A stretch of 64,000 nucleotides of DNA. It comes from Sphingomonas sp. NFR04. GTDB lineage: Bacteria > Pseudomonadota > Alphaproteobacteria > Sphingomonadales > Sphingomonadaceae. This document shows, piece by piece, positions 44,204 to 57,951 of the stretch. Below the pieces are notes generated by a model that was not told where the DNA came from, made no database searches, and saw nothing but the letters and a program-made list of their open reading frames with translations. The position numbers and the translations under genes are program-made. The stretch spans positions 186,001-250,000 of the forward strand of contig NZ_FORV01000001.1 of NCBI RefSeq assembly GCF_900114095.1. The letters are read 5' to 3'. Numbering within the stretch: position 1 is the first letter of the stretch; each line of letters opens with the position of its first letter.

Positions 44204-45802
44204 ATGACGCGGCAGCAGCATCAGAACCGGGAGAACGCGCGGACGGATCGCACCGCGGCGCTCTTCAATGCGCTGGGCGTGGTCTCCGCGCTGCTTGCGC
44301 TCGCGATCGGTGCGGGGCTGGCGTTCGATTACATGGAGCAGATGGCGCCGGCCGCCTGGCTGCTTGCCGCGCAGGCCGTGAACCTGGTCCTCATTCTCCT
44401 CTGCGGCCGCCGCCTCCTCGCGCATTCCGCGCGGCGCAACGTGGGCGAGCGCGCGCAGAGCGTCGCCAGCCGGGATCTGCTGACCGGCTTCCTCCAGCGC
44501 ACCAGCCTCACCGAGGAGGGCGCCGAGATGTTCGCTCGGGCGCATCGCCGCAACCAGGCAGTGGCGATGCTCGTGCTCGACCTCGATCGGTTCAAGGCGA
44601 TCAACGACCTGCACGGCCACGCCATCGGCGACGCGCTGATTTGCAAGGTCGCGCGGGAAGTCGCCCATGCATTGCCGCAGATGGCCTTGGCCGGACGGCT
44701 TGGCGTCGACGAATTCGCCTGCGCCTTCGCCTTCGATCCGCGCGAACCGGCAACCGTCGAGCGAATCGCCGAGCGGATCGTCACCCGCCTCGCCCAGCCG
44801 TTCGAGGTGAACGGGCTTGCGCTGCACATCAGCTGCTCGCTCGGGATCGCCCGATCCGACTTCGACTGCCCGAGCAGCGATGCGCTGCTGCGCACCGCCG
44901 ACATCGCGATGCATCAGGCGCAAAAGGCCGGAAAGAACCGCTTCGCCTGGTTCGATCCGGCGATGGAGCGGGCGCTGCAGGTGCGCAGCGCACTCGAAAG
45001 CGGGTTGCGCGTCGCGATCCCGCGCGAGGAGATCACCCCCTATTTCGAGCAGCAGGTCGATCTCGCGAGCGGCCGGCTGCACGGCTTCGAGGTACTGGCC
45101 CGCTGGGAGCATCCGACGCACGGCATGATCCCGCCCGACCGGTTCATTCCGGTAGCCGAGGACACGGGTCTGATCGGGGACCTGTCGCTGTCGATCATGC
45201 GGCAGGCCTTCCATGCTGCGCGCGACTGGGATCCGGGGCTAAGCCTGTCGGTCAACATCTCGCCGGTGCAGCTGCGCGACGCCTGGCTGGCGCAGAAGAT
45301 CATCAAGGTCCTTACCGAAACCGGCTTCCCCGCCCACCGCCTCGAAGTGGAGATCACCGAAAGCGCGCTGTTCGACAATCTCGCGCTCGCCCAGTCGATC
45401 GTCGGCAGCCTCAAGAACCAGGGCGTGCGGCTGGCGCTCGACGATTTCGGCACCGGCTATTCGTCGCTCGCCCATCTTCGCGCGCTGCCGTTCGATCGGA
45501 TCAAGATCGACAAGAGCTTCATCCTCTCGCTCAACCAGAACGCGGACTCCGCGGCGATCGTCCATACCATCCTGCGGCTGGGCGAGAGCCTCAACCTGCC
45601 GATCACCGCCGAGGGCGTGGAAGACGCGGCGATCGAGGAGCGACTGCGCGCGATCGGCTGCGCCAAGGCGCAGGGCTGGCTATACGGCAAGCCGCTGTCG
45701 ATCGCGGGTGCACGCCGCCTCCTCGCCGAACGGCGGCTGATCCTCCAGCCCGGCCCGCGGCTTGAGGGCGGCGATGCTACCAGCCAGCTCCAGGCTGGCT
45801 GA
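44204..45802 (+). CDS. GGDEF-EAL protein, degenerate cyclase with likely active phosphodiesterase
   Basis: 532 residues: two membrane helices (about 20-75), a GGDEF domain (about 90-250) and an EAL domain (about 265-520). The cyclase site reads RLGVDEF, with Val replacing the second Gly, and so is probably inactive. The EAL domain keeps EVLARWEHP, NISP, EITES, DDFGTGYSS, IDKSF and EGVE, the set needed for c-di-GMP hydrolysis. It therefore likely lowers c-di-GMP at the membrane, with the GGDEF domain possibly sensing GTP. ATG at 44204. Its 3' end overlaps the convergent DUF924 gene by 26 bases. Confidence 0.93.
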   Translation: MTRQQHQNRENARTDRTAALFNALGVVSALLALAIGAGLAFDYMEQMAPAAWLLAAQAVNLVLILLCGRRLLAHSARRNVGERAQSVASRDLLTGFLQRTSLTEEGAEMFARAHRRNQAVAMLVLDLDRFKAINDLHGHAIGDALICKVAREVAHALPQMALAGRLGVDEFACAFAFDPREPATVERIAERIVTRLAQPFEVNGLALHISCSLGIARSDFDCPSSDALLRTADIAMHQAQKAGKNRFAWFDPAMERALQVRSALESGLRVAIPREEITPYFEQQVDLASGRLHGFEVLARWEHPTHGMIPPDRFIPVAEDTGLIGDLSLSIMRQAFHAARDWDPGLSLSVNISPVQLRDAWLAQKIIKVLTETGFPAHRLEVEITESALFDNLALAQSIVGSLKNQGVRLALDDFGTGYSSLAHLRALPFDRIKIDKSFILSLNQNADSAAIVHTILRLGESLNLPITAEGVEDAAIEERLRAIGCAKAQGWLYGKPLSIAGARRLLAERRLILQPGPRLEGGDATSQLQAG

Positions 45803-46355
45803 GATAGTCGAGCTCCTCGGAGGTGGAGATGCGCCCCAGTGCTTCGTTCCGCGCGGGGAAGCGGCCGAAGCGGCGGAAGACCTCGGCATGCTCCAGGGCA
45901 TAGGCCAGCAGTTCGTCGTCTTCGAGTGCCGCGAAGCAGCGCAGGCTGAGCGCCTGAAGCTCGGCATCCTCGGCATGCTCGAACGGCATGTAGAGGAACT
46001 GGCGCTGCTCCTTGGTCAGCCGCCGGTCCCAGCTACGCTTCACGGCCAGCCTGGCCAGATGCTGCGCCAGCGCATCGCCGGCAAATGCTTCGGCCTGCCC
46101 GCGATAGATGTTGCGCGAGAACTGGTCGAGCAGGATGACGGCCGCGAGCAGCGTTTCGGGATCCTCGTCCCAGCCCGCCGCGTCGCTCGCCAGCACGCGA
46201 TCGCGCAGGTTTCCGAACAGGTCGGCGATCTCGCGATCGAGCCCCGCGGACTTCAGGAACCATTGTTCGGGCAGCAGCGCGTCGAACCAGAAGGCCAGCA
46301 CTTGGCCCGCCCGGTGTTGGACTTCTGCGGTCGGCGTCCTTAGATCGCTGGCCAA
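45777..46355 (-). CDS. DUF924 family protein
   Basis: 192 residues matching DUF924: VLAFWFDALLPEQWF, ILLDQFSRNIYRGQAEAFAGD, EQRQFLYMPFEHAEDAELQ and FGRFPARNEALGR. The family is TPR-like, common in proteobacteria, of unknown function. It starts at TTG (46355) with GGAGAGG about 6 bases upstream. That TTG's first base pairs with the A of the mtaB ATG, so the two divergent starts share one base pair. Confidence 0.92.
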   Translation of the reverse strand: MASDLRTPTAEVQHRAGQVLAFWFDALLPEQWFLKSAGLDREIADLFGNLRDRVLASDAAGWDEDPETLLAAVILLDQFSRNIYRGQAEAFAGDALAQHLARLAVKRSWDRRLTKEQRQFLYMPFEHAEDAELQALSLRCFAALEDDELLAYALEHAEVFRRFGRFPARNEALGRISTSEELDYLSQPGAGW

Positions 46356-47581
46356 TGTCCCTCTCCTCGCCTCTCATCCTTAACATGGGCTGCCGGCTGA
46401 ACCTAGCCGAAGGTGAGTCGATCCGTGCGCTGCTCACCGGGCGGGACGCGGTCGTGGTGAACAGCTGCGCGGTGACCAACGAAGCGGTGAAGCAGACCCG
46501 CCAGGCGATCCGCCGCGCGCGGCGCGAGCGGCCCAATGCGGAACTGGTCGTCACCGGCTGCGCGGCGCAGATCGATCCGGCCGCGTTCGCCGCGATGCCC
46601 GAGGTGGACCGCGTGATCGGCAACGCCGAGAAGCTGCGGCCCGAGGCCTGGGCAGCCGAGGCGAAAGTGCAGGTGCAGGACATCCTCGCCGTGCGCGAGA
46701 CCGCGCCGCATCTTGCCGCCAGCTTCTCCACCCACGCCCGCGCCTTCGTGGAAGTGCAGAATGGCTGCGACCATCGCTGCACCTTCTGCGCGATCCCCTT
46801 CGGACGCGGCAACAGCCGCTCGGTGCCCGCCGGGGCGGTGATAGATCGCATCGCCATGCTCGCCGAAGCGCACGGCGAAGTGGTGCTGACCGGCGTCGAT
46901 CTCACCAGCTATGGTCATGATCTGCCCGGCGCTCCCACGCTGGGCGCGCTGGTCGAGCGCATCCTCCGCCATGTCCCCCGCCTCCATCGGCTACGACTTT
47001 CCTCCCTCGACGGGATCGAAGTCGACGATCGGCTGTTCGCGCTGCTCACCCAGGAGCCGCGCGTGATGCCGCACGTCCATCTGTCGCTCCAGGCGGGCGA
47101 CGACATGATCCTCAAGCGGATGAAGCGCCGCCACAGCCGCGCACAATCGGTCGCGCTCGCCGAGCGCCTGCGCGCGGCGCGGCCGGAGATCGCGATCGGC
47201 GCGGACCTGATCGCCGGCTTTCCGACCGAAGACGAGACAATGTTCGCCAACACGCTCGCCCTGATCGCCGATTGCAGCGTGGTGCATGCGCATATCTTCC
47301 CCTATAGCCCGCGCGCCGGCACGCCCGCCGCGCGCATGCCGCAGGTGGCCCCCGCCACGATCCGCGACCGCGCCGCCCGGCTGCGCGCGGCGGCGGCCGA
47401 GCAGCGGGCGAACTGGATGGAGACCCTGGTCGGCAGCCGCCAGCAGGTGCTGGTCGAGCGCCCGGGCGACCGCGGCCATGCAGAGAATTTCGCCGAGGTG
47501 CGGCTGACCGCCCCCCGGCAGACTGGAGAAACGGTGAACGTGACGATTGCACGCGTCGAAGACGGAAAGCTGGTCGCATGA
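46355..47581 (+). CDS. mtaB: tRNA t6A37 methylthiotransferase MtaB
   Basis: 408 residues of the MiaB/MtaB radical-SAM family. N-terminal UPF0004 domain with Cys in NMGCRLN, NSCAVT and VTGCAAQ; radical-SAM cluster CDHRCTFCAIPFGRG; C-terminal TRAM-like end. It adds a methylthio group to t6A37 of tRNA, giving ms2t6A, so it acts after TsaE's pathway. Assignment to MtaB over MiaB rests on the CRLNxAE-type start. It heads a tight mtaB-ftsY-yciB-clcA series; the stop overlaps the ftsY ATG (ATGA). Confidence 0.94.
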   Translation: MSLSSPLILNMGCRLNLAEGESIRALLTGRDAVVVNSCAVTNEAVKQTRQAIRRARRERPNAELVVTGCAAQIDPAAFAAMPEVDRVIGNAEKLRPEAWAAEAKVQVQDILAVRETAPHLAASFSTHARAFVEVQNGCDHRCTFCAIPFGRGNSRSVPAGAVIDRIAMLAEAHGEVVLTGVDLTSYGHDLPGAPTLGALVERILRHVPRLHRLRLSSLDGIEVDDRLFALLTQEPRVMPHVHLSLQAGDDMILKRMKRRHSRAQSVALAERLRAARPEIAIGADLIAGFPTEDETMFANTLALIADCSVVHAHIFPYSPRAGTPAARMPQVAPATIRDRAARLRAAAAEQRANWMETLVGSRQQVLVERPGDRGHAENFAEVRLTAPRQTGETVNVTIARVEDGKLVA

Positions 47582-48513
47582 GCGGACCCGGATGGCATGA
47601 AAAGCTGCTCGGCGGCTTTCGCAAGACGTCGGACCGGCTGCTCGGCAACCTCGCCGGCCTGTCGCTCGCCCGTCTGGACGAGGCGACGCTGGACGAGATC
47701 GAGGAGGCGCTGATCGCCTCGGACCTCGGCCCGGCCACCGCCGCCAAGGTGCGCGCGCGGCTTGCCGAAGGGCAGTTCGAGCGCAATCTGGAAGAGCTCG
47801 GCATCCGCGTGATCGTCGCCGAGGAAGTCGCCAAGGTGCTGGAGCCGGTCGCCAAGCCGCTCGAGATCGAGGCGTTTCCGCGCCCGCAGGTGATCCTCGT
47901 CATTGGAGTCAACGGCTCCGGCAAGACGACGACGATCGCCAAGCTCGCCAACCAGCTGCTCGAGCAGGATTACAGCGTGATGGTCGCCGCGGGCGACACC
48001 TTCCGCGCCGCCGCGATCGGCCAGCTCAAGACCTGGGCCGATAGGATCGGCGTGCCGATCGTCTCGGGCGCCGAAGGCGGCGACGCCGCCGGCATCGTGT
48101 TCGAAGCGGTGAAGCGCGCGACCGAGATCGGCACCGACGTGCTGATCGTCGACACCGCCGGCCGCCTGCAGAACAAGCGCGAGCTGATGGACGAGCTGGC
48201 CAAGGTCCGCCGCGTACTCGGCCGCCTCAACCCCGCGTCCCCGCACGACGTGGTGCTGGTGCTGGATGCCACCACCGGCCAGAACGCGCTCAACCAGATC
48301 GAGGTGTTCAAGGAAGTGGCGGGCGTCACCGGCCTCGTCATGACCAAGCTCGACGGCACCGCGCGCGGCGGCGTGCTGGTCGCGGCGGCCGAGAAATACG
48401 GCCTGCCCATCCACGCGATCGGCGTCGGCGAGAAGGTCGACGACCTGCGCGGCTTCGACGCGAACGAAGTCGCCCGCATCATCGCCGGCGTGGAGGAACT
48501 GACCCATGGCTGA
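47578..48513 (+). CDS. ftsY: Signal recognition particle receptor FtsY
   Basis: 311 residues, N-G domains only: GVNGSGKTTTIAKLA (G1), AAGDTFRAAAIGQL, DTAGRLQNKRELMDEL, TKLDGTARGGVLVAA (G4) and GVGEKVDDLRGFD. The acidic A domain of E. coli FtsY is absent, as in many alphaproteobacteria. It receives SRP-ribosome complexes at the membrane. ATGA overlap with mtaB and 8-base overlap with yciB indicate an operon. Confidence 0.97.
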   Translation: MSGPGWHEKLLGGFRKTSDRLLGNLAGLSLARLDEATLDEIEEALIASDLGPATAAKVRARLAEGQFERNLEELGIRVIVAEEVAKVLEPVAKPLEIEAFPRPQVILVIGVNGSGKTTTIAKLANQLLEQDYSVMVAAGDTFRAAAIGQLKTWADRIGVPIVSGAEGGDAAGIVFEAVKRATEIGTDVLIVDTAGRLQNKRELMDELAKVRRVLGRLNPASPHDVVLVLDATTGQNALNQIEVFKEVAGVTGLVMTKLDGTARGGVLVAAAEKYGLPIHAIGVGEKVDDLRGFDANEVARIIAGVEELTHG

Positions 48514-49129
48514 TGCAGCCACCCGCCCCAAGGCTTCCGCCGGCCTGCGCATGGCGCTCGATTACGGCCCGCTGGTCGTGTTCTTCGCGGTCAACAGCCT
48601 CGCGCCCGGCGTGCAGCTCCAGCGCATCTTCACCGCCACCCTCGCCTTCATGATCGCGATGGCGGCGGCGATCGCGGTTTCCTGGTGGAAGACCCGCCAC
48701 GTCTCGCCGATGCTGTGGATCACCGGCGTGCTGGTGCTCGTGTTCGGCGGGCTGACGCTTTATTATCACGACCAGACCTTCATCCAGGTCAAGCCGACCA
48801 TCGTCTATGCGATGTTCGCGGTGATCCTCGGCTATGGCCTCGTCACCAACAAGCCGCTCCTCCAGACGATGCTGGAGTCCGCCTATCCCGGGCTCAGCGC
48901 CAAGGGCTGGCGGCTGCTGACGATCAACTGGACCGTCTTCTTCGTCGCGATGGCGGTGCTCAACGAAGTCATGCGGCACATGCTGGACTGGGATCGCTGG
49001 GTGACGTTCAAGACCTGGGTGGTGATCCCGCTGACGTTGGTGTTCGCCATCGCCAATATCCCGATGCTGCTCCGCCACGGCCTGCAGCTGGAGAAGCCCG
49101 AGGACGCGCCCGTCCCGCCGGAAGGCTGA
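48506..49129 (+). CDS. yciB: Inner-membrane septation protein YciB (IspZ)
   Basis: 207 residues with five to six membrane segments. Family features: LDYGPLVVFFAVNSL near the start, LYYHDQTFIQVKPTIVYAMFAVILG in the middle, WRLLTINWTVFFVAMAVLNEVMRH later. YciB is linked to septal and envelope synthesis. It overlaps ftsY by 8 bases. Confidence 0.95.
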   Translation: MADAATRPKASAGLRMALDYGPLVVFFAVNSLAPGVQLQRIFTATLAFMIAMAAAIAVSWWKTRHVSPMLWITGVLVLVFGGLTLYYHDQTFIQVKPTIVYAMFAVILGYGLVTNKPLLQTMLESAYPGLSAKGWRLLTINWTVFFVAMAVLNEVMRHMLDWDRWVTFKTWVVIPLTLVFAIANIPMLLRHGLQLEKPEDAPVPPEG

Positions 49130-49135
49130 TCCCAT

Positions 49136-50893
49136 ATGGGCCTGCCGCGCCACCCGGCGACCTTCCACGCGGTGCGCGCGGCCAACGGACTGCGCCGGCA
49201 GATCCGTTCCAACACGCTGCTGTTCCTGCTGCTGGCGATCGGCGTGGGTGCTGCGGCGAGCCTCGCCGCCATCGCGATCGGCCAGAGCGCACGCGGCATG
49301 CAGCGCGTGCTGTTCGGGCTGGCGGTGGGCGAGCACCTCAGCGCCGCGAGCCATGTGGCGCCGCTGCGGCTGCTGGCCCTGCCGATCGGCGGCGCGCTGC
49401 TCGGCTGCACGCTCTGGCTGCTCCGCCGCCGCAAGACCATCGACGTGGTCGAGGCCAATGCGCTCCACGGCGGCCGCATCCCTGCGCGCGATACCGCAAC
49501 GGTGGTGGGCCAGACGCTGCTCTCCAACGGCTTCGGCGCCTCGGTGGGACTGGAGGCGGCCTATGCGCAGGCGGGCGGCGGGCTCGCCTCGCTGCTCGGC
49601 CAGCGGCTGAAGCTGCGGCGCGCGGACCTGCGCACGCTGATGGCGGCCGGCGCTGGCGCGGGCCTGGGCGCCGCGTTCGGCGCGCCCCTGACCGGCGCCT
49701 TCTACGCGTTCGAGATCGTGCTGGGTGCCTACACGCCCGCGATCGTCGCCCCGGTGGTGCTCGCCTCGCTGACCGCCGCGACCATTGCCCGGACGCTGGG
49801 CATTCATCCCTATGTGATCAGCGCCGGCGGCGGACATCCGATCGGGACGGCGGATTACGCCCTCTACGCGCTGCTCGGCGTGGTCTGCGCCGGCTTCGGC
49901 ATCGCGCTGATGCGGCTGGTGGCGCTGGTCGAGGCGGGCGTGCGCCGCAGCCCGATCCGTCCTGCCTGGGCACCGCTGATCGGGGGCTTGCTGATGATCC
50001 CGCTCGCCCTGCTCTCGCCGCAGGTGCTGTCGAGCGGGCACGGCGCGCTGGACATCAACCTCGCCGCGACGGCGACGCTCGCCTCGCTGGGCGTGGTGAT
50101 CCTGCTCAAGCTGCTCGGCTCGGCCGTGTCGCTGGGTTTCGGCTTTCGTGGCGGCCTGTTCTTCGCCTCTCTGTTCCTCGGCGCGCTGATCGGGCGCTTC
50201 TATCAGCTGACGCTCGCCGAGATCCCCGGCCTGCACCACCTCGCGCCGGATGATGCGGCCGTGGTCGGCATGGCGGCGCTGGCGGTGGCGGTGGTCGGCG
50301 GGCCGATGACGATGTCGCTGCTGGTGCTGGAGGTGACGCACGACTTCAGCATCACCGGCGTCACCATTGCCGCGACGCTGATCGCGAGCACGATCGTGCG
50401 CGAGGCGTTCGGCTACAGCTTCTCCACCTGGCGGCTGCATCTGCGCGGCGAGACGCTGCGGAGCGGCCGCGATGTGGGCTGGGTCCGCGCGCTCACCGCC
50501 GCGCGAATGATGCGACGCGACGTGGCGACCATCGCCGCGGATACCGATGTGGCGGCCTTCCGCGACCGCTTCCCGCTGGGCTCGACCAAGCGCGTCGTGC
50601 TCCTCGACGCCAAGGGTCATTATGCCGGGATCGCCGAGACCGCAGCAGTTTGGAGCCCCTCCGCGGATCAGGCGGACCGCGTCATCAGCATGGCGAAGTT
50701 CGTCGATACCGCGCTGTCGCCGGACATGACGATCGCGGAAGTGCTCGAGGCCTTCGACGCGAGCGTGGCGGACGATCTGGCGGTGTTGTCGAGCGACGGG
50801 CAGGTGCTGGGGCTCATCACCGAGAGCCATGCGCGCCGCCGCTATGCCGAGGAGCTGGAGAAAGCCCAGCGCGATTTGTACGGAGAAAGTTAG
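49136..50893 (+). CDS. ClC-type chloride channel/antiporter with CBS domains
   Basis: 585 residues: about 12 hydrophobic helices forming a ClC core (to about residue 440), then a CBS pair (about 450-580). Core motifs include the gating-Glu region ASVGLEAAYAQ and AFGAPLTGAFYAFEIVLG, with GFGFRGGLFFASLFLGALIGR as the ion-path segment. GREGP is modified to GLEAA, but the Glu that gates exchange is retained. It may be a proton/chloride exchanger or a channel. It begins 6 bases after yciB and probably belongs to the same transcript; the relation to protein targeting is unclear. Confidence 0.9.
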   Translation: MGLPRHPATFHAVRAANGLRRQIRSNTLLFLLLAIGVGAAASLAAIAIGQSARGMQRVLFGLAVGEHLSAASHVAPLRLLALPIGGALLGCTLWLLRRRKTIDVVEANALHGGRIPARDTATVVGQTLLSNGFGASVGLEAAYAQAGGGLASLLGQRLKLRRADLRTLMAAGAGAGLGAAFGAPLTGAFYAFEIVLGAYTPAIVAPVVLASLTAATIARTLGIHPYVISAGGGHPIGTADYALYALLGVVCAGFGIALMRLVALVEAGVRRSPIRPAWAPLIGGLLMIPLALLSPQVLSSGHGALDINLAATATLASLGVVILLKLLGSAVSLGFGFRGGLFFASLFLGALIGRFYQLTLAEIPGLHHLAPDDAAVVGMAALAVAVVGGPMTMSLLVLEVTHDFSITGVTIAATLIASTIVREAFGYSFSTWRLHLRGETLRSGRDVGWVRALTAARMMRRDVATIAADTDVAAFRDRFPLGSTKRVVLLDAKGHYAGIAETAAVWSPSADQADRVISMAKFVDTALSPDMTIAEVLEAFDASVADDLAVLSSDGQVLGLITESHARRRYAEELEKAQRDLYGES

Positions 50894-50902
50894 GGCAGGT
50901 CC

Positions 50903-50990
50903 CCCTCACCCTTCCCATCGCTCCGCGATGGACCCCTTCCCTCTCCCATCGGGAGAGGGAGGGAGGCGCGAAGCGCCGGAAGGGTGAGGG
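50903..50990. repeat. Inverted repeat, type D
   Basis: Outer arms CCCTCACCCTTCC and GGAAGGGTGAGGG, inner CCCTCTCCC-ATC-GGGAGAGGG, with small hairpins CATCGCTCCGCGATG and GGCGCGAAGCGCC. It fills the gap between the convergent clcA-like and sodB genes. The form is a common intergenic element in sphingomonads. Confidence 0.8.
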
Positions 50991-51002
50991 TGGTTGTCTG
51001 CC

Positions 51003-51626
51003 TCAGCCCTGCTGGTCGGCGCGGCTCGCGCCTTCGCCGTCGAGATTCTGGGCGACGAAGTCCCAGTTCACCAGCTTGGTCAGGATGGTGTCGACGAACG
51101 ACGGGCGCGCATTGCGATAGTCGATGTAATAGGCGTGTTCCCACACGTCGATCGTGAACAGCGGCTTCACGCCGTGCGCGACGGGCGAGTCGCCGTCATG
51201 GAACGAGGTGACCTTCAGCGTGTCGCCGTCGAGCACCAGCCAGCCCCAGCCGCTGGCGAAGTGGCCGACGGACTCCGCCTTGAGCTTCTCGAGCAGCGCA
51301 TCGTGGCTGCCGAAGTCGCGGGTGATCATCTCGGCCAGCTTGCCGGTCGGCGCAGCATAGTTGGGCGTCAGGCACTGCCAGAAGAAGCTGTGGTTCCAGA
51401 TCTGCGAGCTGTTGTTGAACAGGCCCTTGATGCCCTTGTCCTTGGCATAGGCGATCACGTCCGTCAGCTTCGCGCCGGCCAGCTCGGGAATGTCGGCAAC
51501 CAGCTTGTTGCAATTGTCGACATAGGCCTTGTGGTGCTTGCCATGGTGGAAGTCGAAGGTCTCGGCCGACATGTGCGGCGCGAGCGCGTCCTTGGCGTAC
51601 GGCAGTTCGGGAAGTTCGAAGGCCAT
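51003..51626 (-). CDS. sodB: Superoxide dismutase, Fe/Mn type
   Basis: 207 residues: PYAKDALAPHMSAETFDFHHGKHHKAYVDN, NNSSQIWNHSFFWQCL, GSGWGWLV-like AGSWLV region, and metal ligands in DVWEHAYYIDYRN. The first His is in MSAETFDFHHGKHH. GHFASGWGWL with Gln-Asn arrangement FFWQCL favours iron. ATG at 51626. It is cytosolic; no signal peptide is seen. It converges on the ClC gene. Confidence 0.95.
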   Translation of the reverse strand: MAFELPELPYAKDALAPHMSAETFDFHHGKHHKAYVDNCNKLVADIPELAGAKLTDVIAYAKDKGIKGLFNNSSQIWNHSFFWQCLTPNYAAPTGKLAEMITRDFGSHDALLEKLKAESVGHFASGWGWLVLDGDTLKVTSFHDGDSPVAHGVKPLFTIDVWEHAYYIDYRNARPSFVDTILTKLVNWDFVAQNLDGEGASRADQQG

Positions 51627-51728
51627 GTCATGCTCCTCTTGGGATTGGAAAGCTTGTCCGCCCGCCTAACGCATGGGAGCGCGGCGCGCCGCAACATTTT
51701 TTGTTTCGCCCCTGATCGATGCTGGCGA

Positions 51729-53080
51729 TCAGAAGAGCTGCCACTCCCAGACGCCGGCGCCCGCAGGCACGCGAAGGCGGAGATACCGCGCGGTTACGTT
51801 GAGCGGCAGCACGATCGGCGAGCCGCTGGCACCGGGCGTGGTCGCGACCTGCCGCCAGTGCGTACCATCGGCCGACGCCTCGACCGCCACGTCATAAGCG
51901 CGGTTGGCATATTCCATTCGCAGCTGCGCCGTGTGGACGGTCTGCACCTTGCCGAGATCGGCGACGAGCAGCGGCGCGGCGCCGGGCGCGGGGCGCCAGA
52001 GCGTCGCGTAATTGTCGTCCCCTGCCCGCTCAGCCCCATGTACTGCATCCACGGCCGCGCCCTTGAGCGTGACCGGGAGGCCGCGCGTGCGGCGGGGGAC
52101 GAACCCCGCGACCGCGCTGCCATGGCTCGGCACTACCTTCGCGATGGTACCGTCGTCGCGGATCGTCAGCGGGTCGACGGCGATCTGGCGGAGCGTCGCA
52201 TCATCCCCAGGACGCGGCCAGGGCAACGACTGGCGATGGTAAAGGATGTAGGGCTGCTGGCCGACGCGGAAGATCGCGTGATGGCCCGGGCTGATCACGT
52301 CGCGCGTCTTGTCGGTGGACAGGATCGGGCTGTCCGACCCCTCTCGGAACGGGCCGAAGGGCGTGTCGCCGATCGCATACCGCACCTTGTAGGTGTCCTC
52401 CGTGGTCTTGCCGTCGCTATAGGTGAGGACATAGTGCCGTCCGGCCTTCACCAGGAACGGGCCCTCGAAGTAATTGGCGGGGGTGACGTCCTTGGGTTCG
52501 CCGTCGAAGGTCACCATGTCCGGCTTCAGCTTGACGACGAAGCAATGGCCGTTGGTCCAGTTCAGCCCCGAGCCCCAATACAGATACGCGGTGCCGTCGT
52601 CGTCGATGAATGCCTCGGCATCGATCATGTGATAGGCGGGTGCGAAATCCTTGGCGATCAGCGGCTTGCCGCCGTTCGCATCCGCCCAGGGACCCGCAGG
52701 CGACGGCGCACTGCCTACCCACACCTCGGACCCCACCGAGACATACATGTACCAGCGCCCGTTCTTCGCCTTGACGACCGAGGGCGCCCAGACCTTGGAG
52801 TCACCCGAGGTCGGGCTGGTCGCCGCCGCCTTGGTCGGCCAGGCCGGGGTGGAGAAGGTCCAGTCCCGTCCGTTGGCGGAGGTCCAAATCCCCAGCGTGT
52901 CGGCGCCCCAGGGATCGATGGTGGCGTAGATATACCATTTGCCGCCGTCATGGACGATCGACGGATCGGCGAAATAGCCGGGGAGCAGCGGATTGCCGTC
53001 CCCCGGCGTATCCCAGCGCGGCGTGGGCGCGTCGGCGGCGGCGAGCAAGCCCGCCGCCACCATCAGAAGGACCGCCTTGC

Positions 53081-53084
<4 letters not shown>
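51729..53084 (-). CDS. GH43 family glycoside hydrolase with C-terminal carbohydrate-binding domain
   Basis: 451 residues: signal peptide ending at AAADAP, a five-bladed propeller GH43 catalytic domain (about 25-310) with Asp in GYFADPSIV, Asp/Glu in MIDAEAFIDDDGTAYL and Glu in YFEGPFLV, then a C-terminal F5/8-type-C-like domain (about 330-451, WRPAPGAAPLLVADLG, LRLRVPAGAGVWEWQLF). GH43 enzymes cleave alpha-L-arabinofuranosyl, beta-xylosyl or galactosyl links; context favours arabinofuranosidase or arabinanase. ATGA overlap with the GH51 gene, last in the locus. Confidence 0.88.
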
Positions 53085-57921
<4,837 letters not shown>

Positions 57922-57951
57922 TCAAATTTCTCGGAGTAATTTTCGTGTAAT

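Noticed and set aside
48479..50830. A 783-codon open frame on the minus strand
   Set aside because: It is antisense to yciB and the ClC gene and made mostly of Gln/Arg/His/Ala, with no family resemblance.
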